Source: Trichoplax sp. H2 (taxonomy: Eukaryota; Placozoa; Uniplacotomia; Trichoplacea). Taken from it: 64,000 nt of DNA. Of this stretch, positions 50,412 to 61,628 are shown piece by piece. Every line of letters starts with the position of its first letter. Positions within the stretch are counted from its first letter, which is position 1. The notes under the pieces are model-generated. The model had not been told where the DNA came from. It did no database searches and saw only the letters and a list, made by a program, of their open reading frames with translations. The translations under genes and the position numbers were made by a program. The stretch is from the NCBI GenBank assembly GCA_003344405.1, contig NOWV01000149.1, positions 1-64,000 of the forward strand, written 5' to 3'.

Positions 50412-51566
50412 ATGCAAGTTGTTGTTAAATCGCAATCAGGAAATTTACTGTTGCTCCAAGGTGAAGCCAACGATACTGTTCGTGATTTAAAGGAGAAGTT
50501 ATATTATCATGTACATAATCCGCCATCACAACAACGTCTAATCTATCGTGGTAAACAACTTGATGACGAAAAATTATTAACATCTTATTCTATTGCCAAT
50601 AATGCTTTAATTCGCTATTTACCAGTATCAAAGGAAGAAATTCGATTGAATTGCAACCTGTTTACGGGGCAGTTTCTATCGCTCAATGTTGAGTTAGATC
50701 AAAGCATTTGTCATGTTAAAGAACTGTTACATCAACAAACTAATATTCCTATGGAAAAACAACGATTACTATTAGCTAATAAGCAATTGAAAGATACGGA
50801 AACATTACGTTGTTATGGAATGCAAGAAAATGATACTATCAACATGGTATTGAAATTACCTCGTCGTATACCTTTACATATTAAAATGAATCATGATAAA
50901 ACTATAACTATTGAAATCGAATCGAATAGTACTGTCGCTGACATTAAAGAAGTGGTGTTTATTAATAATAATATGCCGCCAAATAAACAACGTTTAACGT
51001 ATAACGGGAAAGTCATGCTGGATTCAACAACAGTCGATGACTATGGTCTTAAAAATTATGATACTATCTACATGATACACCGTCGGAAATCACGAAATCA
51101 AGCCGTTATTGTTCAAATGGAAAATGATCAGACTTTAAGTGTACCAGCTAAAGAAGATTCTACCATTCAAGAAATTAAACATTTAATTGAAGAACAAACA
51201 AACATACCTTGGCGTCAACAACGATTATTACATGATGACGTTCTACTTAATAATTCCTCGACATTAGCTGATTGTCAACTGCAATTGCCTTGTCAATTGC
51301 AATTATTTTCATCAGATATCTTGCAGATTTATATACGACTTTCAGTGGGTAAGCAATTGTCACTGGAAGTCTTAGAAATGGATAAAATTTATGATATTAA
51401 AGGTAGGATTGAAGATAAAGAAGGCATATCTATTTTACAGCAAACATTACGATTTAAAGGTAAAATTTTGAAAGATCAAACCACTCTAAAGTCTTGTGAT
51501 ATCGGTAGTGGGTCTATTCTGCAACTTAAAATTAATGTAGATGATCGAAATTGTTGTGTTATGTGA
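50412..51566 (+). CDS. five tandem ubiquitin-like domains with C-terminal CaaX box
   Basis: A single-exon gene for 384 residues. Five ubiquitin-like folds occupy roughly 1-72, 75-149, 153-225, 230-299 and 303-375. The first aligns with ubiquitin without gaps at QQRLIYRGKQLDD, keeping Ile44, Gly47, Lys48 and Tyr59. Repeated NIPxxxQRL and MPPNKQRL segments mark the same strand in the other domains. None of the domain junctions has the Gly-Gly needed for cleavage by ubiquitin hydrolases, so it is not a polyubiquitin precursor. The protein ends in C381-C-V-M, a CaaX box expected to direct farnesylation, proteolysis and carboxymethylation. UBL3/MUB proteins also combine a ubiquitin fold with a CaaX end, but have one domain. 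A membrane-tethered multivalent scaffold for ubiquitin-fold binders is inferred. Confidence 0.92.
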   Translation: MQVVVKSQSGNLLLLQGEANDTVRDLKEKLYYHVHNPPSQQRLIYRGKQLDDEKLLTSYSIANNALIRYLPVSKEEIRLNCNLFTGQFLSLNVELDQSICHVKELLHQQTNIPMEKQRLLLANKQLKDTETLRCYGMQENDTINMVLKLPRRIPLHIKMNHDKTITIEIESNSTVADIKEVVFINNNMPPNKQRLTYNGKVMLDSTTVDDYGLKNYDTIYMIHRRKSRNQAVIVQMENDQTLSVPAKEDSTIQEIKHLIEEQTNIPWRQQRLLHDDVLLNNSSTLADCQLQLPCQLQLFSSDILQIYIRLSVGKQLSLEVLEMDKIYDIKGRIEDKEGISILQQTLRFKGKILKDQTTLKSCDIGSGSILQLKINVDDRNCCVM

Positions 51567-51984
51567 GATATTTGCAAGGAAGGAAAGTATCTCACGGGTT
51601 ATATTCGTTATTGGTCGTCAATGTGAATCGATCGCTTATAGATGCTATTTTTGAATATAAGACTATCATGGATTTATGGCATCATTTAGATGAGGTAATA
51701 ACAGTTAGAATAGCATGTTCGATTGTAAATGTTCCTCTTCTATTGATTATAATAATAATAATGAGCTTGTTTCCTCTGCTGCGACATAAAAATGTTCATA
51801 TTATAATTCTAATGAAGACATATCATAAATAGGCTCAATAGTTCCATTAATAAGATTGCGGTTACAGATTAGTGGAGATTCGATTAATGCAAAGCCTAGT
51901 ATTGCAAGTGCAAGACGGCTTAATGTCAGAATTGCTCAATGCAATCGTGTGATAGGCTTGTATTTGATGAAATAAGAATTCGAC
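51567..51984. other. 3' flank of the ubiquitin-like gene
   Basis: Probably 3' UTR and spacer. A 93-codon frame overlapping the stop of the previous gene (51551-51832) has no independent start or domain. Confidence 0.35.
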
Positions 51985-52612
51985 TCCATCGGTAATTTTG
52001 TAATTAGGATATAACGATGGTATCATATCACCGAGGGTATAATAAATAGATACGAGTATATTACGAAGGATTGAAATTAGCACGATTATTACTGAATTAA
52101 TATGATTCTTGGGTGACTTGATTAATGTTATACTATATATTCATCTTATTTTATTGCTAATACTGAATTAAAGTGTTTCTCGCGTGGTATGATTAGCGTT
52201 ATGCCTAATGTTATTTCATGGCTAATAAATGGCTAAAATTTTACTAGCTAGAATTGGAGTCGATAAGTAATTTTGTAATTAGAATATAGCAATTCTATCA
52301 TATCACCTAATATATAATAAATAGATGAAAGTCTAAAGGATTACAATTACTATGATCTATGATGATAACTACTAAATTAGTATGATTTTCGTGTGACAAG
52401 ATTAGCGTTGTTTCGTGGCCAGTGAATGGCTAAAATTTTAATAGCTTGAATTTAGGTCTATCGTTAACTTTGTAATTAAGATATAACGATTGTATCGTAT
52501 TACTTAAGAGACAATAAATATATAGGATGATAGCTACTGAATGAATGTGATTCTTGCGTGGCAAGATTAGCGTTATTTCAGGGCCAGTAAATGGTTCAAA
52601 TTGGATTAGCTA
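51985..52612. repeat. three-copy degenerate tandem repeat, 180-270 bp unit
   Basis: Copies begin near 51990, 52262 and 52455. Each carries a gtaattttgtaattaggatataacgat-like block, then tatcatatcacc or an equivalent, then ataataaatagat, then tactgaattaatatgattcttg. They end in a gtggcaagattagcgtta block and a taaatggctaaaatttta block. The first copy is longer because the second half is partly duplicated within it. No frame is conserved among copies. Confidence 0.75.
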
Positions 52613-55430
52613 TAGTTCCAGTTATTTGCCTACGGCTAAGGGAATAATGATCGGTGTACGCGCCTGTTTTGCTAGATATGGGGTATAACTCGCTTGCAGG
52701 CTAATTCCAATCGGGCTCTAAACAACATTTATTGATATTGCATTTTCCTGCTTTTCGTCTATAGAAGTTAAGCTAATTGGAAATACGAGTTCATGGTAAT
52801 CCATTTGAAATAATGGCTAACAACGTCTGCTGTAATCTTCAATTTTACACATATTTACTTAAAATATGTAAGTAGCACCTGATTACGATTTTATTTTGCC
52901 ATAGCTGATATTGACTTGTTCCAATCAAGTTTTAGCTATTGCGGCACTATCCACTCATATTATGACCAGCCACAATGATTAAGTGTAATCTTTATTTACC
53001 TTTGTAAGATATACATTCTACGTATGATATCGATTATTTTGCGTGAATGTTTTTAAATGAAGGCCATGCCCATAATTTGATTCATAGCCGCATGATATCT
53101 GAATAATTATGATTGAGTAAATGGATTGTAGTTCAGAGCGATTATCTAATGTGCCTTATAACATTTACTTCTTTTCTCATCTCTTTTTTTAAAGAAGAAT
53201 TGACGGGTAGCATTAGCTTCGTTCTTTATACTATTCTTGATTGACATTATTAGCTAGTGGCTCCGATATGAAGCGCCGAGATCTTTTCTTAGTTCACATT
53301 TTCATCGTTCTAGTAAAGTAAATTCCTCCTGTTACAACATTTCTCCACCTCATTTATTGTCACTTTTCTAGTTCGAGTAGGTGGGTGTTACAAATTGGTT
53401 TTGTAACAAGAAAAGAGTTAATTAAACTAATTTTACGGTTTTATCATTAATTACCTCCAATTCTAGGGTACGTTAGTCAATCATTTTAATAGTTCACGAT
53501 CATAGCTTTTATATTCATGTAAGGATTGCACAACAGCAAAGTAGGTTATACTAGTCGTCCACTCGGGAGACGACAGCTCACGAAAAATGTTGCAAACAGG
53601 ACCTTAGTTAACGCTAGTCTATTTCTTTAAATTACTTAATATATATATATACAGATCCCCCAGTAAGTTACAGATCAATGCTTAGTATATCATATCGGTA
53701 AAGTATAGTCGTAACAGTGGGTTGTCATCAACAGGTTTAATATCCAAGTGATTAATGGTGGATAGAGGCATAACTGTCCACTTTTGTGATTGGTATACAG
53801 CATATTAAGCCTGTACACAATACTGTACATTGGCTCGCTGATGATTCAATAATGTATTAATAAGAACATTGATTTATTCAGCGTCCTTCTTTACCCAGCA
53901 GTTATTTTGAATTCAATACTGTAGTTTTTCAATATTTTTTTTTTTAATCAGGGTTGAGGTTGATCAAGCGGTTACATTTACAGCCTACCTACGTGTATAC
54001 TAGGGGTGTTTACTATCGAGTTAGGACTCAAGCTGATCTCTAAATTTCAGCAATGTTCCAGGTGATTTAACCTCACTACTGCATGCGTATGTCATTGCTT
54101 TATCTCATGGATTTAGGCGCCTTGTGAAATGGACTTCGTGGCATGATTCTTTTCTTTAACCGGCCATCTAGGTTAGGATGCAAAGGCATGTCCACATGTG
54201 TCCAACACTGGACGCACTAGCGTGCCATTAGGGCAGATGTCCTATTGATATCGAGGACTTGTGATGAGGGTAACAGCTGGAAGAATACAATGCTAGTCAC
54301 CCATCAATATTTTTACACCTTGTTATCATGGATGGATAAGATGCACCTTCATCTCTTCTACAGTATAGACACGATCGAGGTCAATAGAACCATAGAAATG
54401 GCTAGAAATATGCAAACGTTGCTGTTGTCCTTTGCAATGAAGAAAAACATTTGCCACCCATCTTGACAATGGATAGGCGATCCTGCTGTGCTGACGTGGT
54501 GATGGAATCGATGATGCAGAAAAGGGACAAGCTCGTTGGGTTTCTTTTAGCTCTATGAATAGAATACACGTAGTAGAAAGTAGCATGTGTCATGGAAACA
54601 CTGTGGAGTTTTCTCTCTCCTCTGGTGTATGATATTGCAAATTCTAAGTCTGAAAGATGAGTGCATACATCATTGCATATACACTGTTCTTCGACCTAAA
54701 TTTAACGGACGAATGTATGATTTAGCGGTATTTTGATGGACCCATACCGTTCTTTACATCGAGGTAAGAGATTTTTCTTCCCTCGAAGACTATCTCAGGC
54801 TGTTGATTTGGATACTATGCCGTCGAAAATGACTGCGGCTCTCATGGCTCATACTCAACCATGTTGACAGCGATTTGTTCTTGAAGAGTATTTCTCTTCC
54901 AGCAGAATGACTACTATAGTACGCTACTGCATACCGTACCGTACTAGAGTGGTTGATCACATCGTTATTGAACAGTATCTTCTAGGCCACCGTACTTACC
55001 TCTAATCTCGATGCATTTCCATTCAAGAAATCGTAGATCTCCATACTCCAACTACTCCATTGGCCGTCCATTAAGGAGGCCATGGATTTATTTAGTTTAT
55101 AAACTAGCCATGTTGCCATTTTTATTTTTGGAGATGAGGTCATGCTTGACCGCTGGTACGGTACCAGCGACAGGGTACGATACGGAAACGCGGACAGGCA
55201 GACTGCAATGAACCAGTAATGAGGATGATGATACAGCCCAGCGAGTCTGATACTGTGACTATCATGCGAATGATTGATGCTGGTACTAGCGGCTCCGTGT
55301 ACAGTATAAAGTACTGTAAACTGGATACTGTAATGACAGTACTATGTATCGATACTGTCCCGGTCCCGGTCCGGACTAATCGAGTCCCTAGACTTGGCCG
55401 GAGCGATTACTTCTTCCAATCTAGCGCAAA
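52613..55430. other. intergenic region rising in GC content
   Basis: No supported gene. From about 53.9 kb the sequence is visibly richer in G and C than the rest of the window and holds scattered GTAC-rich words (54905-54950, 55300-55370) and a (ta)n run at about 53638. Several open frames of 60-93 codons here overlap on both strands and have no domains. The stretch before 55431 has the look of a CpG-richer 5' region for the next gene. Confidence 0.4.
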
Positions 55431-58400
55431 ATGGCTGACAAATATCAATACGATTGGCGCCAGGATAAGTCGTTATTCCAGGCTCCAGGTAATGAAATGA
55501 TAATTATAGTTAGCGTGTTTGATAGGCAATACAATGTCCATCTCGGTTCGAGTAGAGTGTATGCATGTTTTAGACTTGACATGGTTTGATTATAAGGTGG
55601 AGTGGATAGTCCTTCGACTCCGTTTGGACAACAACAACAACAATTAGGCTTGACCGTAGTAAAACAGATAGAAAAGAGGGCCTAGCGTTCAAGAATCATC
55701 ATTCTAGGACAATTTATTCTTCGATTGCTATCACAGTGATCGATCAACTCCATTATACGATATAGTAGACATCAAATAAGGCACTAGGATTCACTATCGA
55801 TGGCGATAAATGAAAGTAATCATGTTCATCAGTAGGGCACCAAGAGTGCTTTTACCTTACGCAAGTAGGATCGGTACTTACTATCGAGTCGACTTATTGA
55901 CAACCCAACTAGGATAGAGTTGTCTACCCACTGGAAAGCGTAGACTTACTAAACTGGCAGCTTATAACTTAAAATGTCCATCTACCCATGTTGTAGCTCA
56001 ATCCATACGAGTGGAAATGAGAATAGAATAAACAACAACTTGCGACCACGTCATCACACTATCACAGTGCTATCCAAATCTCTCTTGAAAAATGGCATCA
56101 ACTATGCAATTAGACCCAATAGTGAAGCCCATGGAATGGCCCTCTCCATGGAATTGCCTAGATAGAAATTCATCAACGTCAACGCTGTATGCCTACATTA
56201 TGTTGTTTAGCTTTTACTCTCCCCACAATCCGGCCCCAAATCCATTCTCAGCCCTGCTGCATTAAGCATGTGAAATGGCAATGATTATTATTTTCCATTT
56301 CCTTCAACTTGTTCTCCATGACCGATTGCTTTCCTTTCATGATTATATAATAAGGCAAGGTTGAACACTTGAAATGATTTCCTTTTACTTCCATGTCCTT
56401 CCTAAAGTAAAGGGACCTTTGTGAAGGTTGTTAGAGTCATGATTCATTTAAAATTGATCATCATGTCTGATTTATTGTATCAATGGAATTTAAAACTGTC
56501 CAAGACCGTCAAGCGAGAGAAAGTAAAACATGCTGTTTTCCTTTCTGTCAGTTTATCCGATCAGTTTGCTTCGGATTTACCCATTTCATCGATCCTTATT
56601 TCTCTCCCATTTTATCAAATGTTTTACTGTTAAAATATCAATCAAGAGACTTTCAAGTTGAAGTGCATTCTCCGTATATAACGTTCACTGTGTAATACAA
56701 TCTCCATCAACTTATATTTGATGTTCCCTCTTTCAGTCACTACTTCCGATAGTGCTCACTGGTATGATGTAGCACCAAACCTAACGGATACCGCAAAGGA
56801 GATCAGCACGGAACATAGACTAGCCGACATGATGGGCCAGGAAAGAGAACAACAGACACGTTTACAAGCTGATGAAGCATTATTGAAAAAATTTGAACTC
56901 GAGAAGCAAGTCAGGTGTGTAGAAATGTTGACCCACCAGTCAATGGTAGTTTACATTCCTCTTGGAAGCTACCTTTCAGAATGAAATAAATATTTTATTA
57001 CTTCTCGTTAACACTATTATTTAGAGAACGCCGAATCGACCACATACAAACTGAAATTGATACGGAGATAAGGTAACTATTGAATAAATTGACGTAAGAA
57101 TGGATAAATCCAGTCGTTTGACCATAATGCTTCTTACCAAAGTGACCTTGTGATTTCAACTATCTGGTCTCATCGATACAGTCTATGCCGTAGTTATTGA
57201 ATACTGTCAACTGCAAAAAATTTTAGAATAGTCTCATTATACGATCTGGCTTGTGATTAAAATGATACAGAAAGTAGCGTAATAATCATGATTAAAACTT
57301 ATGTAAATATTAATAAGTAACAGAGTACACCATGTTCGATTGTAGTCTAGCCTGAAAAACGATATCGTCATAAGTGATTGTAATGATTTAAGCTAATTAC
57401 AGTAGTTATGTCTAAGAGTTAAGAACCCATACACAATCCTGATAAACGGTTTAGGGTACAGAAATTGGGCCATCCCAAATAATTATAACATCTTTTAAAT
57501 TACAGGAGTTTTAATGAAAAATCCGATAAAGATGTCGAGGAATGGATAAAATCGCGCTATGTTGAAGCCGATGCGGCTGCATCTAGATATGCTTCTAAAA
57601 CTGAAAGTAAGAACTTTGTTAGTTGATTCAAGTTTCTTTTCTAGAAGTTACATCATAGCTTAATGCACTACGACTTAAATGGTACACACAAAACTCGGTA
57701 CATTTTAATATGTGATGTTGAATGTGCTACAATAGGTCAAGGAATGCGAGAGAAAGAGAATGGTTAGTATTCAATTAGAGTATTTTATGATACACTTTGT
57801 AAAGTAATATCACCATTGCTGGGAAACTTTTAAATTAGTACTGAATGCTTTTTGTAAAATTGTTTCATTACATATTTAATGAATACCACTTTCTCATTTT
57901 CTTATCATGTACTAGCAAAAATAGCAGAGTCATCCTCTTCTGAAGTAGTGAATGCTCCTTCTGCACCACCTTCATGTATGTGTTTTGGGAGTATAATTTG
58001 AATTGACGTTCGATATCATAATGCAATACTTTAACCTTAGATTCTGAAATTGAATTCGAAAGTCTTGTTGCAAAAAGCCATTATCCAGTCGAATTTCAGT
58101 CCCATAAGTCAATTGAGGTAACATAGCAGGCGTAGCATCATGAGAGCTATGCGTTAATCCTTTTCGTAATAGAAGCTAGTTACAGTACATAGATTTGATT
58201 TTAAAATATGGCAACAAACTTGTTTTCTTTAGGGACAATATGCTGCTTCTATACGGTTGCGCCCATTAAATCCTGACGCGGATAATCTGTAAGATATTCA
58301 AGTTATATTCTTTGAGATAAATGATAAAAACTTGTGATTACAACTGGCTAGTACTGGCATGTATAATAATTGATTTATTTTATTTTATTTCTTGCTTGTA

Positions 58401-59882
58401 TTCGGTACCGTTAGTTGTTGGAAATGTTACTCTCAGATTGAAGACAAGGCTGCTTGCGAAGATGCCGAAGGCAATATTTTGCACCAAGATTGCTACTTTG
58501 ACATAAAATGTAAGTATTGAGATTTTTTGTATAGACTGTAATTACTAATAGCATGTATATTTGCAATTAGTGGCCTATAGTATGTAACAGTACGAATTGA
58601 AATGAACGGTTTGGTATATATATATTCCTTGATGAAGTAGATTCTTTATAACTCTCAATATTTATATTGCTATCGTAGTTCCCAAGTGCGATTGGTGCTT
58701 TTACAAAATAAGTCCTGCGGAAGATAAGGTTCGACTTATACTATTAATAACATTTTTAGCTTATCGAGAACAAATTTAAAACAGTTATTATTAATTGCAT
58801 TGAATTAAGGAAGAAGGAGTGAACTTAAACTTTGTTATTTGTAAAAAAGAAGACGAGTATTGCACTTTTCTCAAATGATTGTAAATTATCGCTAGGTAAC
58901 AAGTGCTCATCCGTGCATTTTATAAATATTTTTCAGTCTTCATTATTTAGGCCCTCTGACTATACGATAATGTACAATGCGGAACTGTTAAATAAGATCA
59001 TAAAAAAAGCTATGATTACTTTTCATCAGGACCGATAACCTTTTCGCGAATTGAGATCTACCAGCATAGTTTATCGTCAGACCTTTTGTAGTTACTGTAA
59101 CTCGTATACAAGTGGGAACGCAACATTACTCTTTTCGTATTTTCAACCTACTATGAAGTAACTAGTTTTAATTACCCAGTGACTGACCCTAGTTACGGTA
59201 AAGGAATGACCACAACATAAAAATTATTATCCTTGAGTTACTGTACTGTATACATGTTAATAACAATCTGTCGGAGCTCATAGTAATGTTATGTATCAGC
59301 AATATTCCTTAGAATCTGTACTGCAATCATTTCAATTGGGATCTTACGTACACACTAATTGAAACATTTTATTTCTTGATAAATTTTGAAGAAAATTTCG
59401 GGATTTTGGTGCAAATTCGAAGGTAAAAGATATCATCGAGAATGCTATGAGAAATATTCAGGTCCAAGGTCGGTTAGAAGTTAATTTATTACTTTCTAAA
59501 TCCTTATCACCCTAACTAGTAATAATTGTGTCGACATGATTTATTTATTTAATTCCGCCTTCAATGGGCTGTATGCGTTATCATTATGATTATGGTTATT
59601 GTCAGAGGCTATTTTCTTGCTGATGAAATGTATTGTAAAAATTAGGTGTACCGTTTGTTTCGATGTCATTATTACAAGACCTACTCAGGATTTCTGTGGC
59701 AAATTTATTCAAAACAATGATAAGGTATTGCCTGATTTGAAAACCTACCGTAAATTTTATATTGAAAACATTTGGATTGATATGTAAATTCTAATGCATT
59801 ATCAATATGTATTTTTAAGCTCTATCATTTGGAATGCTACAAGAAAAGAAAGCTAGCAGAATTGAAAGCACGCCGAAGTTAG
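55431..59882 (+). CDS. coiled-coil protein with PSAPPSY motif and three LIM-like zinc modules, 13 exons
   Basis: Exons: 55431-55488, 56737-56914, 57025-57072, 57506-57606, 57736-57762 (27 bases), 57916-57975, 58041-58117, 58233-58288, 58415-58509, 58679-58728, 59392-59468, 59646-59724, 59820-59882. All phases agree, giving 322 residues. Residues about 40-95 are a charged coiled coil. Residues 152-158 read PSAPPSY, an overlapping PSAP (TSG101/ESCRT-I type) and PPxY (NEDD4-type WW ligand) motif as in LITAF. Residues 203-308 form three CxxC...HxxC modules: CWKC/HQDC, CDWC/HREC, CTVC/HLEC. They join by YFDIKFPKCDWC and YEKYSGPRCTVC, a layout like the LIM to LIM-like junction of DA1 proteins. The tail is basic. 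The start has good context (caaaatggc). An alternative first exon at 56483-56522 (MEFKTVQDRQARE) also fits the phase. No named orthologue was recognised. Confidence 0.72.
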
Positions 59883-61628
59883 AAACGGAAGCTCGATTAT
59901 TATAAAGGGATTATCATACCTATAGCAACAATTTGCTGATGTACTATACGTTATCACGGAGGAATATTACTTTCTTGCCATCATTTAGATATTGTGCCCA
60001 TGGTACAAACAAACAGTATTACTCGGGGCTGTAATAATATTGATTATGATTGATTATTTTCAATTTAGCATCAGTGATTGATCCTATTATAATTTATTAT
60101 TTCTAGTTGGCGCTACGCGTCGATATCATTGCTGTTGAGTCGAAAATATAAAACTGGGAACCTGTAAATTTTAGTTCATTGAAAAACTTCTAGCCTCTCA
60201 CTATTGTAAACTTGAGAATAAAGATTTATGCGTGTGCTAGTATGTATCCATAGTAGTGATTTTAGAGTGTAGTTACTGTAGCTAATTTCGATATGATAAC
60301 GTAGTATTGTTGAATACAGTTGTCATTTCTTCTATCGTGTAATATACTTGGACCAATGACCTTGCATTTTAATTCAATGATGAATCCACTTTTTATGAGT
60401 ATATAAGACTCTTGCTGGTCGACAATAGTAATAACATTGTAAGGCTAGCGCCTATCATCATGCTCTGTATAACTTTCATTTGTAATTATGGATAGGAAAT
60501 AATATATGAGTAGTCAGACTACAGTTTTTTAACTTAATTTTAATGGAATAAAAAATTTAGAATAAGTTGAGCTGTTTGCGTTGGTTTCGGGAAGGCATGC
60601 ACAATTGAATTCTCCTGTCCTGGCAAAATTTTTTATATTAATGGTGGAAATTTGAACTTTATTAAAGCATACGAACCTACTTTAAGTGATCGTTCCCCTC
60701 TCGTAACTATACAATACTGAATTAATAATATTTAGCTGTAGTAATGTTGCATCTGCTTACGTGTCTTTAAGTCCAATTAATACACATAGGATCAAATAAC
60801 TATTAGCTATCGTGTTATAAGCGTTTGTCTGATAGTTCAAAGTGTGTAGCTCAATGCATCCATTACCCATTTCCTAATAATTGTTTTATGAATAAACGTG
60901 CTAATACGAAGGCGCTGGCTTGTGTCAACAGGTAATTTTATTACTACAGTATAACTCTACTGTACTGCTTGTCGTTGCTGATTGTGTTGGCAGCCATTAA
61001 CTGTAAGTTTAAGCTTAACACATAACAGCTTTGCAAGATCCAAGATCTAATGATCATTAGCTTTGCTACTCACAAAGCTATATACTTTACAGTACTTCCA
61101 AAAGCAACTACTACAACAGTGTTTTCCTGTCAGCATACAGAAACTACAGCTAGCTTGATAAATAAATACCTAAAATGATTCTGTAGAGAAATCAACTACT
61201 TCCCAAATTATATCAAGGTAGCGTGGAATAAATCGTATCCAGAGGATATGGTTTAATGGCCATTTTAACAGCGAACCATCACTGGAAACAGTTTAAACTA
61301 GCTATCGATAAAGATGCCATCAGGTGGTTTTGATGGACTTGGCTAAATGGCTCACTTTGCATTAAATTATGCAAATTAAGAACTGTATAAAAACAAGTCT
61401 ATAGTGTTATACTATACCGCTAGATATTATAGCATAGGGATAATACTGTTTAATAACAGGCTGTGATAACTTGTAATAACACTAAGTAATGTATTTATAT
61501 ATCATACTGGATTCAGATTTAGTTATAGCCAGTAGCAAAGTAATCTAGCATCGGCGGACTTGATCGCTTACAATTTTACTGTGTTTACTCATTTTAGAAC
61601 TACATTGATTTCATTTTGCTAGCCGAAA
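59883..61628. other. AT-rich intergenic region
   Basis: No gene, RNA or clear repeat was found. The part near 61.6 kb should hold the promoter and 5' UTR of the alcohol dehydrogenase gene. Confidence 0.4.

Noticed and set aside
50412-51566. Polyubiquitin gene
   Set aside because: Repeats are too divergent and lack Gly-Gly at junctions and end; a CaaX box closes the frame.
51551-51832. 93-codon frame overlapping the end of the ubiquitin-like gene
   Set aside because: It begins inside the last codons of the real gene from a non-ATG codon, and has no domain; most likely 3' UTR.
54245-55500. Several open frames of 60-93 codons in the GC-richer block
   Set aside because: They overlap on both strands and lack domains. 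The real coding start nearby (55431) is in another frame.
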